NCBI RefSeq assembly: GCF_002332425.1
Contig: NZ_NRGS01000010.1
Span: forward strand, 1-64,000
DNA length: 64,000 bases
Direction: 5' to 3'
Source of the DNA: Brachybacterium alimentarium
Lineage (GTDB): Bacteria > Actinomycetota > Actinomycetes > Actinomycetales > Dermabacteraceae
Made by a program: the position numbers and the translations under genes. The notes beneath the pieces were generated by a model. The model ran no database searches. It saw only the letters and a program-made list of their open reading frames with translations, and was not told the origin of the DNA. Shown here one piece after another: positions 41,443 through 49,876 of the stretch (position 1 is its first letter; every line of letters begins with the position of its first letter).

Positions 41443-43476
41443 TCAGGCCCAGGGGGCCCAGTCGTCGGCGCCGAGCAGATAGGTCTCGCGGGTGTGGTTC
41501 GCGGCCTCCTGCTCGGTGAGCTGTGGGCGGCCCTCGGCATCGCCCGGCCCCGCGCCGGGGCCCGTGTTTCCGTATTCGCGCAGGAAGTCGTCCTGCCAGG
41601 GCCAGCCGCCCATGTCTGACCATGCCGGGGTCCGTATGTGCGCACCGAGGTGCGAGTCGCGCACGACGGCCGCCGGTTCGACCTCGGGATCGCTGCTGGG
41701 ATGCCAGGGTCGTCCGAGGTGGACGGTCCCGGGAGCCGCAGCGGAGGTGAAACGGCAGTTCACGAACAGCAGGCCCCGCTCGCCCCCTGCAGTGCTCGGG
41801 GCGCAGACGTACCCGTTGTTCTCCTCTCCGCGGTCGAACGAGCTGATCTCGCAGTCCTCGAGCACCATCGTGGCCCGGCCGTAGATGAAGTCGACATCGC
41901 CCTCGAGGAACGATCCCGTGACATAGACCCGGCCGGCATGGTCCTTCGAGGGCGTCTCGGCGAGGAACGTGTCCTGGTTGCCGAGCAGTCGTACGCCGTC
42001 GAGCAGGATCCGGTCCCCGACCGTGCGGAGCGCCTGCGCCTGGCTTCCCCCGTGGGCGGCTTCGTCGTAGCCGTTCTCGACCGTCAGATCGCGGAGCGTC
42101 ACGTCGTCGGCCAGCACGGCGAGCGTGGCCGCCCCTGTCGCGCTGAAGTCGCCGCCGTAGAACTTCTCGGTGCCCGCGGAGAGGTCGTAGGTCAGACGGA
42201 CGTCCTCCGCGACGCCGGTCTCCCCGCGCAGCACGAGCCCCGCCGGGGCACCCGGCCAGATCCGGACGATCTCCCGGTACGTGCCCGGAGCGACGACGAT
42301 CTCGGCAGGGGCTGCGGAGCGCCATGCAGCCCCGACCGCAGCCCCGATGCTGGCGACATCACCCGTGCCGTCCAGGGCGACGCGGATCCGGCGCGCGGCC
42401 CGCTCGCGTCGTGCATGCGGCCCGGCGTGCTTCGTGACGATCCCGGTGAGGTCGTCGAGGGGTTCGGCAGCGTACGAGTAGTGGTCCGACGGCTCGAAGG
42501 TGGGGCCCGTGTGGTCCTTCCGGCCGCGGATCGAGGTGAACCGATTGCCGCGGGAGTCGACCCGGGACTGCGGATCCTTCGCGACGATCGCATCCTCGCC
42601 GTTCTCGTAGAGGCAGGACTCCACGACCAGCTGCGAGGCGCCGCGCGACATGGTCCCGTACTGGCCCTGCCCCTGGAACACGCAGCTGTAGAGGTGCCCG
42701 GCGGCGACGTTGTCGATGCTCGCATTGCGCTGATACGTGTTCGAGAACCAGTTGTGGTGCAAAGTGATCGTGGTCAGGACGTTCTCCGTCCAGCCGACGC
42801 CCACCGTCTTGTTGTGGTCGCGGAACACGCACCAGGAGATCGTGACGTTCGTGGAGTCCTTCCGGACATCCACCGTCCCGTCGCCCAGACGCATGAACTC
42901 GCAGTGGTCGATCCAGACATGGTGCGAGGTGTCCACGCGGACGCCGTCGTTGTCGTTGTCGTCGCTCTTCCCGTCCCAGTCCCCCGGCACATAGGAATCA
43001 CGGAAGGTGAGGTTGCGGATCACGACGTTCGCGACACGGTCGAGGTGGAATCCTCCGCCCACGATCTCCGCGCCTCGGCTCACGCCGAGGATGCTGGTGT
43101 CCGCGGAGACCTTGAGGGTGGTCCCGAACGGCTCGATGGTGACCGTCCCCTCCACGAGCACGACCGTCGGCCCGTCCCGGAGCACCGCCTCGGCGAGCGC
43201 CTGTGCATCCTGGACCACGACGACGTCACCGCCGAGACCTCCGATCGCTCCGTCCGGTGCGTCCGGAGTGCTCACGCCGGCGAAGCCCGTGGCCTGCGGG
43301 GACCAGACGGGGCCATCCTCCGTTCCTCTGCCCGGAGGGACACGCATCGTCGTCAGGACCTCGCTCCCTGTGCTCGGGGAGGTCGGCGCGGCGGTCGCAG
43401 GAGCGAGGGGGACGAGCGTCGTCGCGGAGGCGACTCCCAGGGCGGCGGCGAACTGGCGGCGAGACACGGAAGGCAT
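41443..43476 (-). CDS. Secreted bifunctional pectate lyase-pectin methylesterase (PL1-CE8)
   Basis: A 677-residue two-domain enzyme. A Tat-like signal (SRRQFAAALG...) is followed by PL1 (about 30-370; HHVWIDHCEFMRL, CVFRDHNKTVGVGW, ITLHHNWFSNTYQRNASID) and CE8 (about 375-677). The CE8 catalytic residues are present: Gln in LLGNQDTF, Asp in DVDFIYGRA, Asp in LEDCEI and the late HLGRPW with Arg. One protein can thus demethylate and cleave pectin. By alignment with the neighbouring leaders, GAGG-6 bases-ATG places the start at 43476, not at the in-frame ATG 43482. Forty-six bases separate it from the permease gene upstream. Confidence 0.93.
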   Translation of the reverse strand: MPSVSRRQFAAALGVASATTLVPLAPATAAPTSPSTGSEVLTTMRVPPGRGTEDGPVWSPQATGFAGVSTPDAPDGAIGGLGGDVVVVQDAQALAEAVLRDGPTVVLVEGTVTIEPFGTTLKVSADTSILGVSRGAEIVGGGFHLDRVANVVIRNLTFRDSYVPGDWDGKSDDNDNDGVRVDTSHHVWIDHCEFMRLGDGTVDVRKDSTNVTISWCVFRDHNKTVGVGWTENVLTTITLHHNWFSNTYQRNASIDNVAAGHLYSCVFQGQGQYGTMSRGASQLVVESCLYENGEDAIVAKDPQSRVDSRGNRFTSIRGRKDHTGPTFEPSDHYSYAAEPLDDLTGIVTKHAGPHARRERAARRIRVALDGTGDVASIGAAVGAAWRSAAPAEIVVAPGTYREIVRIWPGAPAGLVLRGETGVAEDVRLTYDLSAGTEKFYGGDFSATGAATLAVLADDVTLRDLTVENGYDEAAHGGSQAQALRTVGDRILLDGVRLLGNQDTFLAETPSKDHAGRVYVTGSFLEGDVDFIYGRATMVLEDCEISSFDRGEENNGYVCAPSTAGGERGLLFVNCRFTSAAAPGTVHLGRPWHPSSDPEVEPAAVVRDSHLGAHIRTPAWSDMGGWPWQDDFLREYGNTGPGAGPGDAEGRPQLTEQEAANHTRETYLLGADDWAPWA

Positions 43477-43498
43477 GATCATCCTCGATCTGTCGTGG
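43474..43498 (-). repeat. Shared leader copy 3
   Basis: CATGATCATCCTCGATCTGTC (plus strand), the start and Shine-Dalgarno region of the full PL1-CE8 gene. Confidence 0.75.
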
Positions 43499-43522
43499 CG
43501 AACTGCGTGGGCGGGTCGGTGG

Positions 43523-44497
43523 TCAGCCCTTCACGGAGCCGATGAGGGCGCCCTTGACGAAGAAGCGCTGGATGAACGGGTAGACCATGAGCATCGGCAG
43601 GGTGGCCACGGTGATCACGGCCATCTTCACGGACTGCGCCGGAGGCACCACGTCCACGGCCGAGGCGTCGGCGTTGACGCCGCTGGCCACGATGACGATC
43701 TGGCGCAGCAGCACCTGGATCGGCCACTTCGAGGAGTCGTTGATGTAGAGCACCGCATGCATGTAGGTGTTCCAGTAGGTGACTCCGTAGAACAGGCCGA
43801 TGGTGGCGATCGAGGCGACCGACAGCGGCAGCACGATCCGCACGAACACGCCGAACTCGGAGCAGCCGTCGATGCGCGCGGCCTCCTCGAGGCTGTCCGG
43901 GATGCCCTGGAAGAAGTTCCGCATGATCACGAAGTTGAAGGCGTTCACGGTCACCGGCAGCACCAGCGCCCACAGGGAGTCCAGCAGCCCCAGCTTCGAG
44001 ACCACGATGAACGTGGGGATCATGCCGCCGCTGAACAGCATGGTGAAGATGACCATGAAGTTGATGACCCGTCGGCCCATCAGGTACGGCTTGGCCAGGG
44101 CGTAGGCCATCAGGGCCGTGACCACGAGGCTGAGCAGGGTGCCGCCGACGGTGACGATCGTGGAGACGCCCATCGCCCGGAAGATGGTGGGCGTGGACAG
44201 GATGTAGCGGTAGGCATCAAGGGTGACCTCGCGCGGGACCAGCAGGAAGTTGCTGGTGGCCAGCTCGCCCGGCGTCGCGAAGGAGCTCGCGAACACGTGG
44301 ACGAACGGGATCAGGCAGATCAGCGAGAAGCCGCTGAGGATGATCACGTTGACCACCCGGAACCCCTGCTCGCCCGGGGTGAGCCGACGCGCTGTGGGCT
44401 TCTTGGGCTTTGTGGGCCTCACCGGCGCGGGCGGCGGGCTGCCGAGCACGGCCTTGGCCGCGTCGTCGGTCGCGGGGCTGGAGGAGGTGGTGGTCAT
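43523..44497 (-). CDS. ABC transporter permease, LplC/YtcP type (oligosaccharide importer)
   Basis: CUT1-family permease, 324 residues with six predicted membrane helices after a Pro-rich cytoplasmic N-terminus. FSSGGMIPTF-like LFSGGMIPTFIVVSKLGLLDS and the EAA loop SLEEAARIDGCSEFGVFVRIVLPLS are typical of the LplC/YtcP subgroup. It pairs with the LplB-type permease at 48491-49501 and the binding protein at 46261. ATG 44497 overlaps the stop of the small membrane protein gene. No ATPase gene is present in the locus; a shared MsmX-like ATPase elsewhere is expected. Confidence 0.9.
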   Translation of the reverse strand: MTTTSSSPATDDAAKAVLGSPPPAPVRPTKPKKPTARRLTPGEQGFRVVNVIILSGFSLICLIPFVHVFASSFATPGELATSNFLLVPREVTLDAYRYILSTPTIFRAMGVSTIVTVGGTLLSLVVTALMAYALAKPYLMGRRVINFMVIFTMLFSGGMIPTFIVVSKLGLLDSLWALVLPVTVNAFNFVIMRNFFQGIPDSLEEAARIDGCSEFGVFVRIVLPLSVASIATIGLFYGVTYWNTYMHAVLYINDSSKWPIQVLLRQIVIVASGVNADASAVDVVPPAQSVKMAVITVATLPMLMVYPFIQRFFVKGALIGSVKG

Positions 44498-44952
44498 GAG
44501 GGGCTCCCATCGGTGACCGTGCGCAGGGCGAACAGTCCGGCGCTGACGAAGAACACGAAAGCGATCGGGTAGAGGATCAGCTGGCTGCCCAGCAGGCAGG
44601 CGAGGCCTGCCGCGAGGAACCACCAGCCGGTGCTGCGGCGCGAGGGCCGACGACGGGCGAAGAAGATGCCCACCACGGACAGCAGCAGGACGACGATCAG
44701 GGTCACCCCGAACCACGCCCCGAGGGTGCGGCCCGCCTCGTACGCCTGGTCCAGGCCCATGCCGGACTCGGTGCCCAGCAGGCTCGGCAGGATGACGCGC
44801 TCGAAGGTGGGGGCATCGGCCTGGTTCATCACCAGGGAGAATCCGCCGAGGCCGACGGTGGAGAGCACCATCGCGATCCCGACCAGCCACAGCTCCGCAG
44901 TGCGGCGGATCCGGGTCGCGGGCCTTCGACGCGTCTCAGCGATGACGCTCAT
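44494..44952 (-). CDS. Small integral membrane protein of the pectin operon
   Basis: A 152-residue protein with about four hydrophobic helices (LWLVGIAMVLSTVGLGGFSLV, LGAWFGVTLIVVLLLSVVGIFF, GWWFLAAGLACLLGSQLIL, IAFVFFVSAGLFAL). Its start lies inside the GH28 gene end and its stop overlaps the next permease start, so it is coupled on both sides. AGGGGGAG precedes ATG 44952; GTG 44955 is an alternative. I recognise no function; conserved position in the operon suggests an importer accessory role. Confidence 0.75.
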   Translation of the reverse strand: MSVIAETRRRPATRIRRTAELWLVGIAMVLSTVGLGGFSLVMNQADAPTFERVILPSLLGTESGMGLDQAYEAGRTLGAWFGVTLIVVLLLSVVGIFFARRRPSRRSTGWWFLAAGLACLLGSQLILYPIAFVFFVSAGLFALRTVTDGSPS

Positions 44953-46231
44953 CACTCCCCCTCACGTCGAGCTCGAGGTCCTCGCAGGCGGTCGCGGTGA
45001 CGGCCTCGCCGTCGGCCCCGGAGACCCGTACGCGGCTGAGCTCCCCGCCCCGGACGAATCCGAGCTCGATCCCCGAGCGGGTGCGCGGCTCGACGCCCGA
45101 GGCCATCTCGGGCGAGGCCGCCCGGGGCTCCGCGGCGAAGGAGACGGTCAGATCGTGGATCGAGAGGTCCGCCAACGGAGCCTCGGGAAGTCCGTAGAGG
45201 TGCCCGGCCGAGGCATGGACGTTGCGGGCGGTGAGGTGGGCCAGGTGCAGGCCGCGGATCTGCGGGGTCCCTGCGTCGACGGGTCGCATGGAGCGGTCCC
45301 CGACATGGGTGTCCTTCCCGTCGGGCCCGCAGAAGTAGAAGGGATTCACGGTGATCGGGCACAGCACGTCGTCCATGACGATGTTCGTCACCCGCACGTC
45401 CTCGACGGTCCCGCCGCGGTCCCGGCGGGTCTTCACCCGGATCCCGCGATCGGTGCCCTGGAAGACGCAGTTGCTGATCACGACGTTGCGCACGCCGCCG
45501 CTCATCTCGCTGCCGATCACCACCCCGCCGTGGCCACGGACCATCGTGCAGCCCGTGATCACGATGTTCTCGCTGGCCACCCGGCTCGGGGTGCGCTCCG
45601 TGCCGGCCTTGATCGCGATGCAGTCGTCGCCCACATCGATGTGGCAGTCGCTGATGCGCACGTTGCGGCAGGACTCGGGATCGATGCCGTCGGTGTTCGG
45701 GGAATCGGCCGGGTTGCTGATGCGCACGTTCGTGATCGTCACGTCGTCGCACAGCGCCGGGTGCACCGTCCAGGCCGGCGAGTTGCGCAGCGCCACGTCA
45801 CGGATCGTGACCCGCTCGCACTCGTGCAGACCGATCAGCGTGGGCCGCGGATGCGCGAGCTCGCCACGACGGTGCAGGAACGTGTCCCACCAGGCGGCCC
45901 CTCCCCCGTCGAGCGTGCCGAAGCCGGTGATCGCCACGTCCGTCGCACCGTGGGCGTACAGGCACGGCGAGTGCACGGTGCCCACCGCGCCCTCCCAGCG
46001 CGCCTCGACCGCGGGATACAGCTCCGGCTCCGGCACGAACTGCAGCACGGCGCCGGCCTCGAGATGCAGGTCGATGCCGGAGCGCAGGCGCAGCGCCCCA
46101 GTGCGGTGGGTCCCGGCGGGGACCCGCACCTGACCGCCGCCGCGACCGGCCGCCTCGTCGATGGCGTCCTGCAGCCACGCCGTCGCCAGTTCGGGGGCTG
46201 GGGCGTGTTCGATGATCTCCACGGTGGGCAC
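44936..46231 (-). CDS. GH28 family glycosidase (polygalacturonase/rhamnogalacturonase type)
   Basis: Inverting pectin-backbone hydrolase, 431 residues with no signal peptide, so it probably acts on imported oligomers. Catalytic motifs are complete: PNTDGID, GDDCIAIK, GHGGVVIGSE and RGIRVKT. The GTG start at 46231 has an AAAGG site and begins the family-like region; the longer frame upstream overlaps the binding-protein gene. Linked with LplB/YesL/LplA/LplC genes, as in Bacillus rhamnogalacturonan loci; exo-activity on galacturonate or rhamnogalacturonan oligomers is plausible. Confidence 0.9.
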   Translation of the reverse strand: MPTVEIIEHAPAPELATAWLQDAIDEAAGRGGGQVRVPAGTHRTGALRLRSGIDLHLEAGAVLQFVPEPELYPAVEARWEGAVGTVHSPCLYAHGATDVAITGFGTLDGGGAAWWDTFLHRRGELAHPRPTLIGLHECERVTIRDVALRNSPAWTVHPALCDDVTITNVRISNPADSPNTDGIDPESCRNVRISDCHIDVGDDCIAIKAGTERTPSRVASENIVITGCTMVRGHGGVVIGSEMSGGVRNVVISNCVFQGTDRGIRVKTRRDRGGTVEDVRVTNIVMDDVLCPITVNPFYFCGPDGKDTHVGDRSMRPVDAGTPQIRGLHLAHLTARNVHASAGHLYGLPEAPLADLSIHDLTVSFAAEPRAASPEMASGVEPRTRSGIELGFVRGGELSRVRVSGADGEAVTATACEDLELDVRGSDERHR

Positions 46232-46260
46232 GGAGGCGACCTTTCGCGAGCGGTAGGGGA

Positions 46261-47763
46261 TCAGTCGTTGAACTTCTCGTACGCCTCGGTGTACTCCGAG
46301 ATGATGTCGTCCAGGCCCTGCGAGCGGACGGTCTCGATGGCGGACTCGTAATCGGCCATCGAGGCCTGGCCCATCATGAAGTTGTTGTACGCGTCCTGGA
46401 TCGTCTGCTCGATCGTCGCCCACTGGGAGTTGAAGGTCTCCGAGTTCAGCGACTGGACCGGGTTCGTGATCGCGTACTGCGAGCTCTCTTCCATCATCTC
46501 GTTGGCGAGGTTCACGTACGGGTCCGAGGACTTGTAGGTGAACGCGTTCTCCGCCAGGCGGGAGCTCGAGTACGGCTGCACCTCCTGCTCCCACAGCCCC
46601 TGGTCGATGATCGTGACCGCGCCGTCGCCGTCGATCTCGTAGTGGGTGCCCTCGATGCCGTTGGTCATCAGTCCGTGGGCCTCCTCGGTCATCAGGGCAT
46701 CCGCGTAGCCGAGCACCCGGCGCACGTCCTCCTCGGTCTTCACCGTCTGGGTGGACAGGGCCAGCAGGCCGCCCACGCCGCCGCCGGTGTCCGAGACGAT
46801 CCGGCGCGGCACGTCCTCGAAGGTGATGTCATTGATGAGGGTCCACTCGACCGACGTGTCGGGGTTGATCGACTCCGCGAGGGCCACGTAGTTCTTCGCC
46901 TCGAACAGACCGGTCACGACGATGCCGCCCTTGTCCTGGGCGATCGCCTGCTGCTGATTCTCCTTCTGGGTGGTGATGAACTCCTGGTTCACGCCGCCGG
47001 CCTCGAACACGCCGCGGTACCACTCCATCGCCTCCTTCCAGGGATCGCTGATGATCGCGGGGATGATCGTCCCGGAGTCGTCCAGCTGGAAGGTCTCGCC
47101 GGCGCCGAAGTAGCCGGCGAGCGACCGGAAGCCGACCTTGAAGCTCTCCTCGCGGTCGATGAACCCGGTGACGGACTTCCCGGTGCCCGTCGGGTCGCCC
47201 TCGGCGAAGGCCTTCGCGACCTTGCCGAGATCCTCGATGGTGTGAGGCACCTCGAGCCCCAGCTCGTCCAGCCAGTCCTGCCGGATCAGCACTCCGTAAC
47301 GCGCGAGGATCTTCTGGAACGGCACCCCGTACAGCACACCGTCCAGGCGGGCGCCGTCCAGGATCGTCGAATCGATGTCCTTGAGATGGTCGAACTCGGA
47401 CAGGAACGGCTCGACGTCCCAGAACAGCCCCGACGTCACACCGCTGCGGATGGAGGAGTTGTTCAGCTCCGTGATCGAGGTGACGTCCGCGACGGAGCCG
47501 GAGGCGAGCGCCGCGTTGATCTTCTCCTCCTTGGAGGCGTCGGGCACCCACTGCATCGTGAAGTCGGTGCCGAGGAGATCGGTCAGCCCCTTCTGCACCG
47601 GGCCGCTCGCATCCGGAGTGCTCGGCGTGTGCAGCATCGCCATCCAGGTGAGCGGGTCGTCGCCGCCGCCTGAACTGCCCGAGCTGCTGCCGCACGAGGA
47701 GAGGGCGAGGGCGCCTGCTGCGGCGACGGGCACGGAGGAGAGGAGATTCCTGCGAGAGATCAT
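46261..47763 (-). CDS. Extracellular solute-binding lipoprotein, LplA type
   Basis: Substrate-binding lipoprotein of the oligosaccharide importer, 500 residues. The twin-Arg SRRNLL and lipobox SSCG mark export and anchoring; a Gly/Ser linker follows. WMAMLHTPSTPDASGPVQKGL and LDGVLYGVPFQK fit the LplA/family-1 fold. AAAGGA precedes the ATG, which overlaps the YesL stop (ATGA). With the two permeases it should bring pectic or rhamnogalacturonan oligosaccharides into the cell. Confidence 0.92.
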   Translation of the reverse strand: MISRRNLLSSVPVAAAGALALSSCGSSSGSSGGGDDPLTWMAMLHTPSTPDASGPVQKGLTDLLGTDFTMQWVPDASKEEKINAALASGSVADVTSITELNNSSIRSGVTSGLFWDVEPFLSEFDHLKDIDSTILDGARLDGVLYGVPFQKILARYGVLIRQDWLDELGLEVPHTIEDLGKVAKAFAEGDPTGTGKSVTGFIDREESFKVGFRSLAGYFGAGETFQLDDSGTIIPAIISDPWKEAMEWYRGVFEAGGVNQEFITTQKENQQQAIAQDKGGIVVTGLFEAKNYVALAESINPDTSVEWTLINDITFEDVPRRIVSDTGGGVGGLLALSTQTVKTEEDVRRVLGYADALMTEEAHGLMTNGIEGTHYEIDGDGAVTIIDQGLWEQEVQPYSSSRLAENAFTYKSSDPYVNLANEMMEESSQYAITNPVQSLNSETFNSQWATIEQTIQDAYNNFMMGQASMADYESAIETVRSQGLDDIISEYTEAYEKFND

Positions 47764-48491
47764 GCCGGGGTTCCTTTCTGAAGGGTGGTCGCTCGGTCGG
47801 AGGCCGACGGTGAGCGGCGCGGGAGCGCGTCGGTGCGCTCCGCGGAACGCGCTGCGATGCGCGGGAGACGAGCGGTGCGGGAAGGAGCCGGATCGGCCTC
47901 GAGATCCCGCAGGATGCGACGGCAGATCGCCGCGAAGACGACGGCGGGCAGGGCCACGCCGAACAGGGCCAGCAGCGGCACGGCGAAGCGGATCATCAGT
48001 CCGTAGCCCGCGAGCACCGCCGTGGTGCCAAGGATGGTCCAGTGCAGGGAGCCGAGGCCCAGCAGCAGTGCGCCCGAGAGCTGCGCCCGCAGGCCGCGCA
48101 GGTCCATCGCGGCCATCACGAAGAACACGTGCACGGCGATGATCCAGAGCACGGCGAGCGCCAGGAGGTTCGCGGCCCGCAGGTACCAGTCGGTGAGGCC
48201 GAGCAGGTTCACCAGGATCACGGCGCCGGCGGCCTGCAGGATCAGCCCCATCTGCACCGGATGCCAGCGCAGTTCCCGGGCGTACCGGAAGAACGTCGAG
48301 GCGGCGGGCGGGGTCTCACCGTGGCGGAACCAGCGGTCGAGGTACTTCGCCAGGGCATAGCTGGCAGGACCCGCGCCGAGCACGCCGAGTCCGAGCACCG
48401 TCACCGCGAGCCAGAGGATGTTCAGCCAGGCCAGGCGCCAGAACCCGGTGAGCCACCGGTTCAGCGTCACGAACTGCTCGAATCCGAACAT
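47760..48491 (-). CDS. YesL family membrane protein (DUF624)
   Basis: A 243-residue DUF624 protein with about five membrane segments and a charged C-terminal tail. The family N-terminus NRWLTGFWRLAWLNILWLAVTVLG and GAGPASYALAKYLDRWFRHGE are visible. YesL-type genes accompany Lpl-type sugar importers; their exact role is not known. Start and stop both overlap the neighbours (permease B and binding protein), so the three are translationally coupled. Confidence 0.88.
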   Translation of the reverse strand: MFGFEQFVTLNRWLTGFWRLAWLNILWLAVTVLGLGVLGAGPASYALAKYLDRWFRHGETPPAASTFFRYARELRWHPVQMGLILQAAGAVILVNLLGLTDWYLRAANLLALAVLWIIAVHVFFVMAAMDLRGLRAQLSGALLLGLGSLHWTILGTTAVLAGYGLMIRFAVPLLALFGVALPAVVFAAICRRILRDLEADPAPSRTARLPRIAARSAERTDALPRRSPSASDRATTLQKGTPA

Positions 48492-49501
48492 CAGTACACG
48501 CCCTCTTCGCCGAGCTTCTTGGCGAAGGTGTTCGCGCCCATCACCAGGACGAGTCCCACCAGGCCCTTGAACAGCCCCACGGCGGTGGCGAAGCTGAGCT
48601 GCCCGTTCTGGATGCCGGCCGTGTAGACGAAGGTGTCGAAGATTTCGCCGACCTCACGATTCATCGAGTTCAGCAGCAGGAACATGTGCTCGAAGCCGAG
48701 CTCGAGGAAGTCGCCGATGGAGAGGATGAACAGCACGATGATGGTCGCGCGGATGGCGGGCAGGGTGATGTGCCAGGTCTGCTGCCAGCGGTTCGCGCCG
48801 TCGATCTCCGCGGCCTCGTACAGGCTCATGCCCACCGCGGTCAGCGCGGCCAGGTAGACGATCGTGCCCCAGCCGGCGGTGCGCCACACGTGCTGGAAGA
48901 CGTACATCGGGCGCAGCCAGTCGGGATCGGTGAGGAAGCCGACGGGCTCGCCGCCGAGGGAGACGATGAGGTTGTTGATCGCGCCGCCGTCGGTCGTGAG
49001 CATCACGTAGAACAGCGAGACCACGATGACCCACGACATGAAGTGGGGGATGTAGATGATGGTCTGCACGCTGCGCTTGAAGACGATGCCGCGCAGCTCG
49101 TTCAGCAGCAGGGCCAGGATGATCGGCACCGGGAACGAGATGAGCATCAGCAGGAACGACAGGAACAGCGTGTTGCGCAGGAGCATGAAGAAGGTGTCCT
49201 GCGTGAACAGCCGCACGAAGTGCTCGAAGCCCACCCATGGGCTGTCCAGGATCCCCAGGAACGGCTTGTAGTCCTGGAAGGCGATGATCAGGCCGCCCAT
49301 CGGGAGGTACTTGAACACCAGGAAGTACACGATCCCGGGCAGGGCCATCAGGTAGAGCGAGCGGTAGCGCCAGAGCGTCCTGCCCAGCGGCTTCCGGGGC
49401 ATGGGGAGCGGCGCCGGAGCCGAGGCCTCGGCGCCCGGGGTCGCGGTCGCCGCGAGCACCGGGGAGCTCATCCGGGGGTCACCTGCGGGGTCAGCCACCA
49501 T
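48491..49501 (-). CDS. ABC transporter permease, LplB type
   Basis: CUT1-family permease, 336 residues, first gene of the minus-strand pectin operon. After a Pro/Ala-rich N-terminus come six membrane helices; FKYLPMGGLIIAFQDYKPF and the EAA loop LYEAAEIDGANRWQQTWHITLPAI are typical of LplB. AAGGA lies before ATG 49501, with ATG 49471 as an alternative. The divergent promoter region upstream holds two matching LacI-type operators. Confidence 0.9.
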   Translation of the reverse strand: MVADPAGDPRMSSPVLAATATPGAEASAPAPLPMPRKPLGRTLWRYRSLYLMALPGIVYFLVFKYLPMGGLIIAFQDYKPFLGILDSPWVGFEHFVRLFTQDTFFMLLRNTLFLSFLLMLISFPVPIILALLLNELRGIVFKRSVQTIIYIPHFMSWVIVVSLFYVMLTTDGGAINNLIVSLGGEPVGFLTDPDWLRPMYVFQHVWRTAGWGTIVYLAALTAVGMSLYEAAEIDGANRWQQTWHITLPAIRATIIVLFILSIGDFLELGFEHMFLLLNSMNREVGEIFDTFVYTAGIQNGQLSFATAVGLFKGLVGLVLVMGANTFAKKLGEEGVY

Positions 49502-49563
49502 TGGCCATCCTTGCTCATCGTTGGGCGTTCGCACCGTCGGGCACTGACGAGAAACCGTTCCAC

Positions 49564-49578
49564 GGGAAACCGGTTCCC
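49564..49578. promoter_or_regulatory. LacI-type operator, importer side
   Basis: GGGAAACCGGTTCCC, a near-perfect palindrome with central CG, 63 bases upstream of the LplB-type start. Contains the same 13-mer as the site at 49797. Confidence 0.75.
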
Positions 49579-49796
49579 GACTGAGGCCCAGTGTGCTGTC
49601 GCCGCCGACGGCTGTCAACGACTTCGTCGAGATCCGCCGCAGCCCAGACACCCACGGACGCCGCGCTCCCATTCATGCATGCAGGTCAGAGCCACATCAC
49701 AGTTCGGTCTCGCTGGAGCGCTCGCGGCGCCCGTCGTCCACAGTCGTCCCGGACCACCCCGTCGGAGCCCCTGGTACTGTCTGATCTCGGCCGGGA

Positions 49797-49809
49797 GAAA
49801 CCGGTTCCC
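49797..49809. promoter_or_regulatory. LacI-type operator, GH43 side
   Basis: GAAACCGGTTCCC, identical to the core at 49566-49578, 68 bases upstream of the GH43 start and about 17 bases after the candidate -10, where a repressor would block initiation. Confidence 0.75.
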
Positions 49810-49876
49810 CGCTGTCGCTCCGCGGTCTCCGGATCCGGCGCGCCGACACTCAGCACCCCAACCCGGAGGAGACCTC

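Larger units (their letters stand above)
49502..49876. other. Divergent control region of the pectin locus
   Basis: This 375-bp gene-free stretch separates the ten-gene minus-strand operon from the GH43 operon. It contains two copies of the 13-mer GAAACCGGTTCCC and a weaker GAAACCGTTCC at 49551. TACTGT at 49775 is a possible -10 for the GH43 side. No small gene is convincing. Confidence 0.7.
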
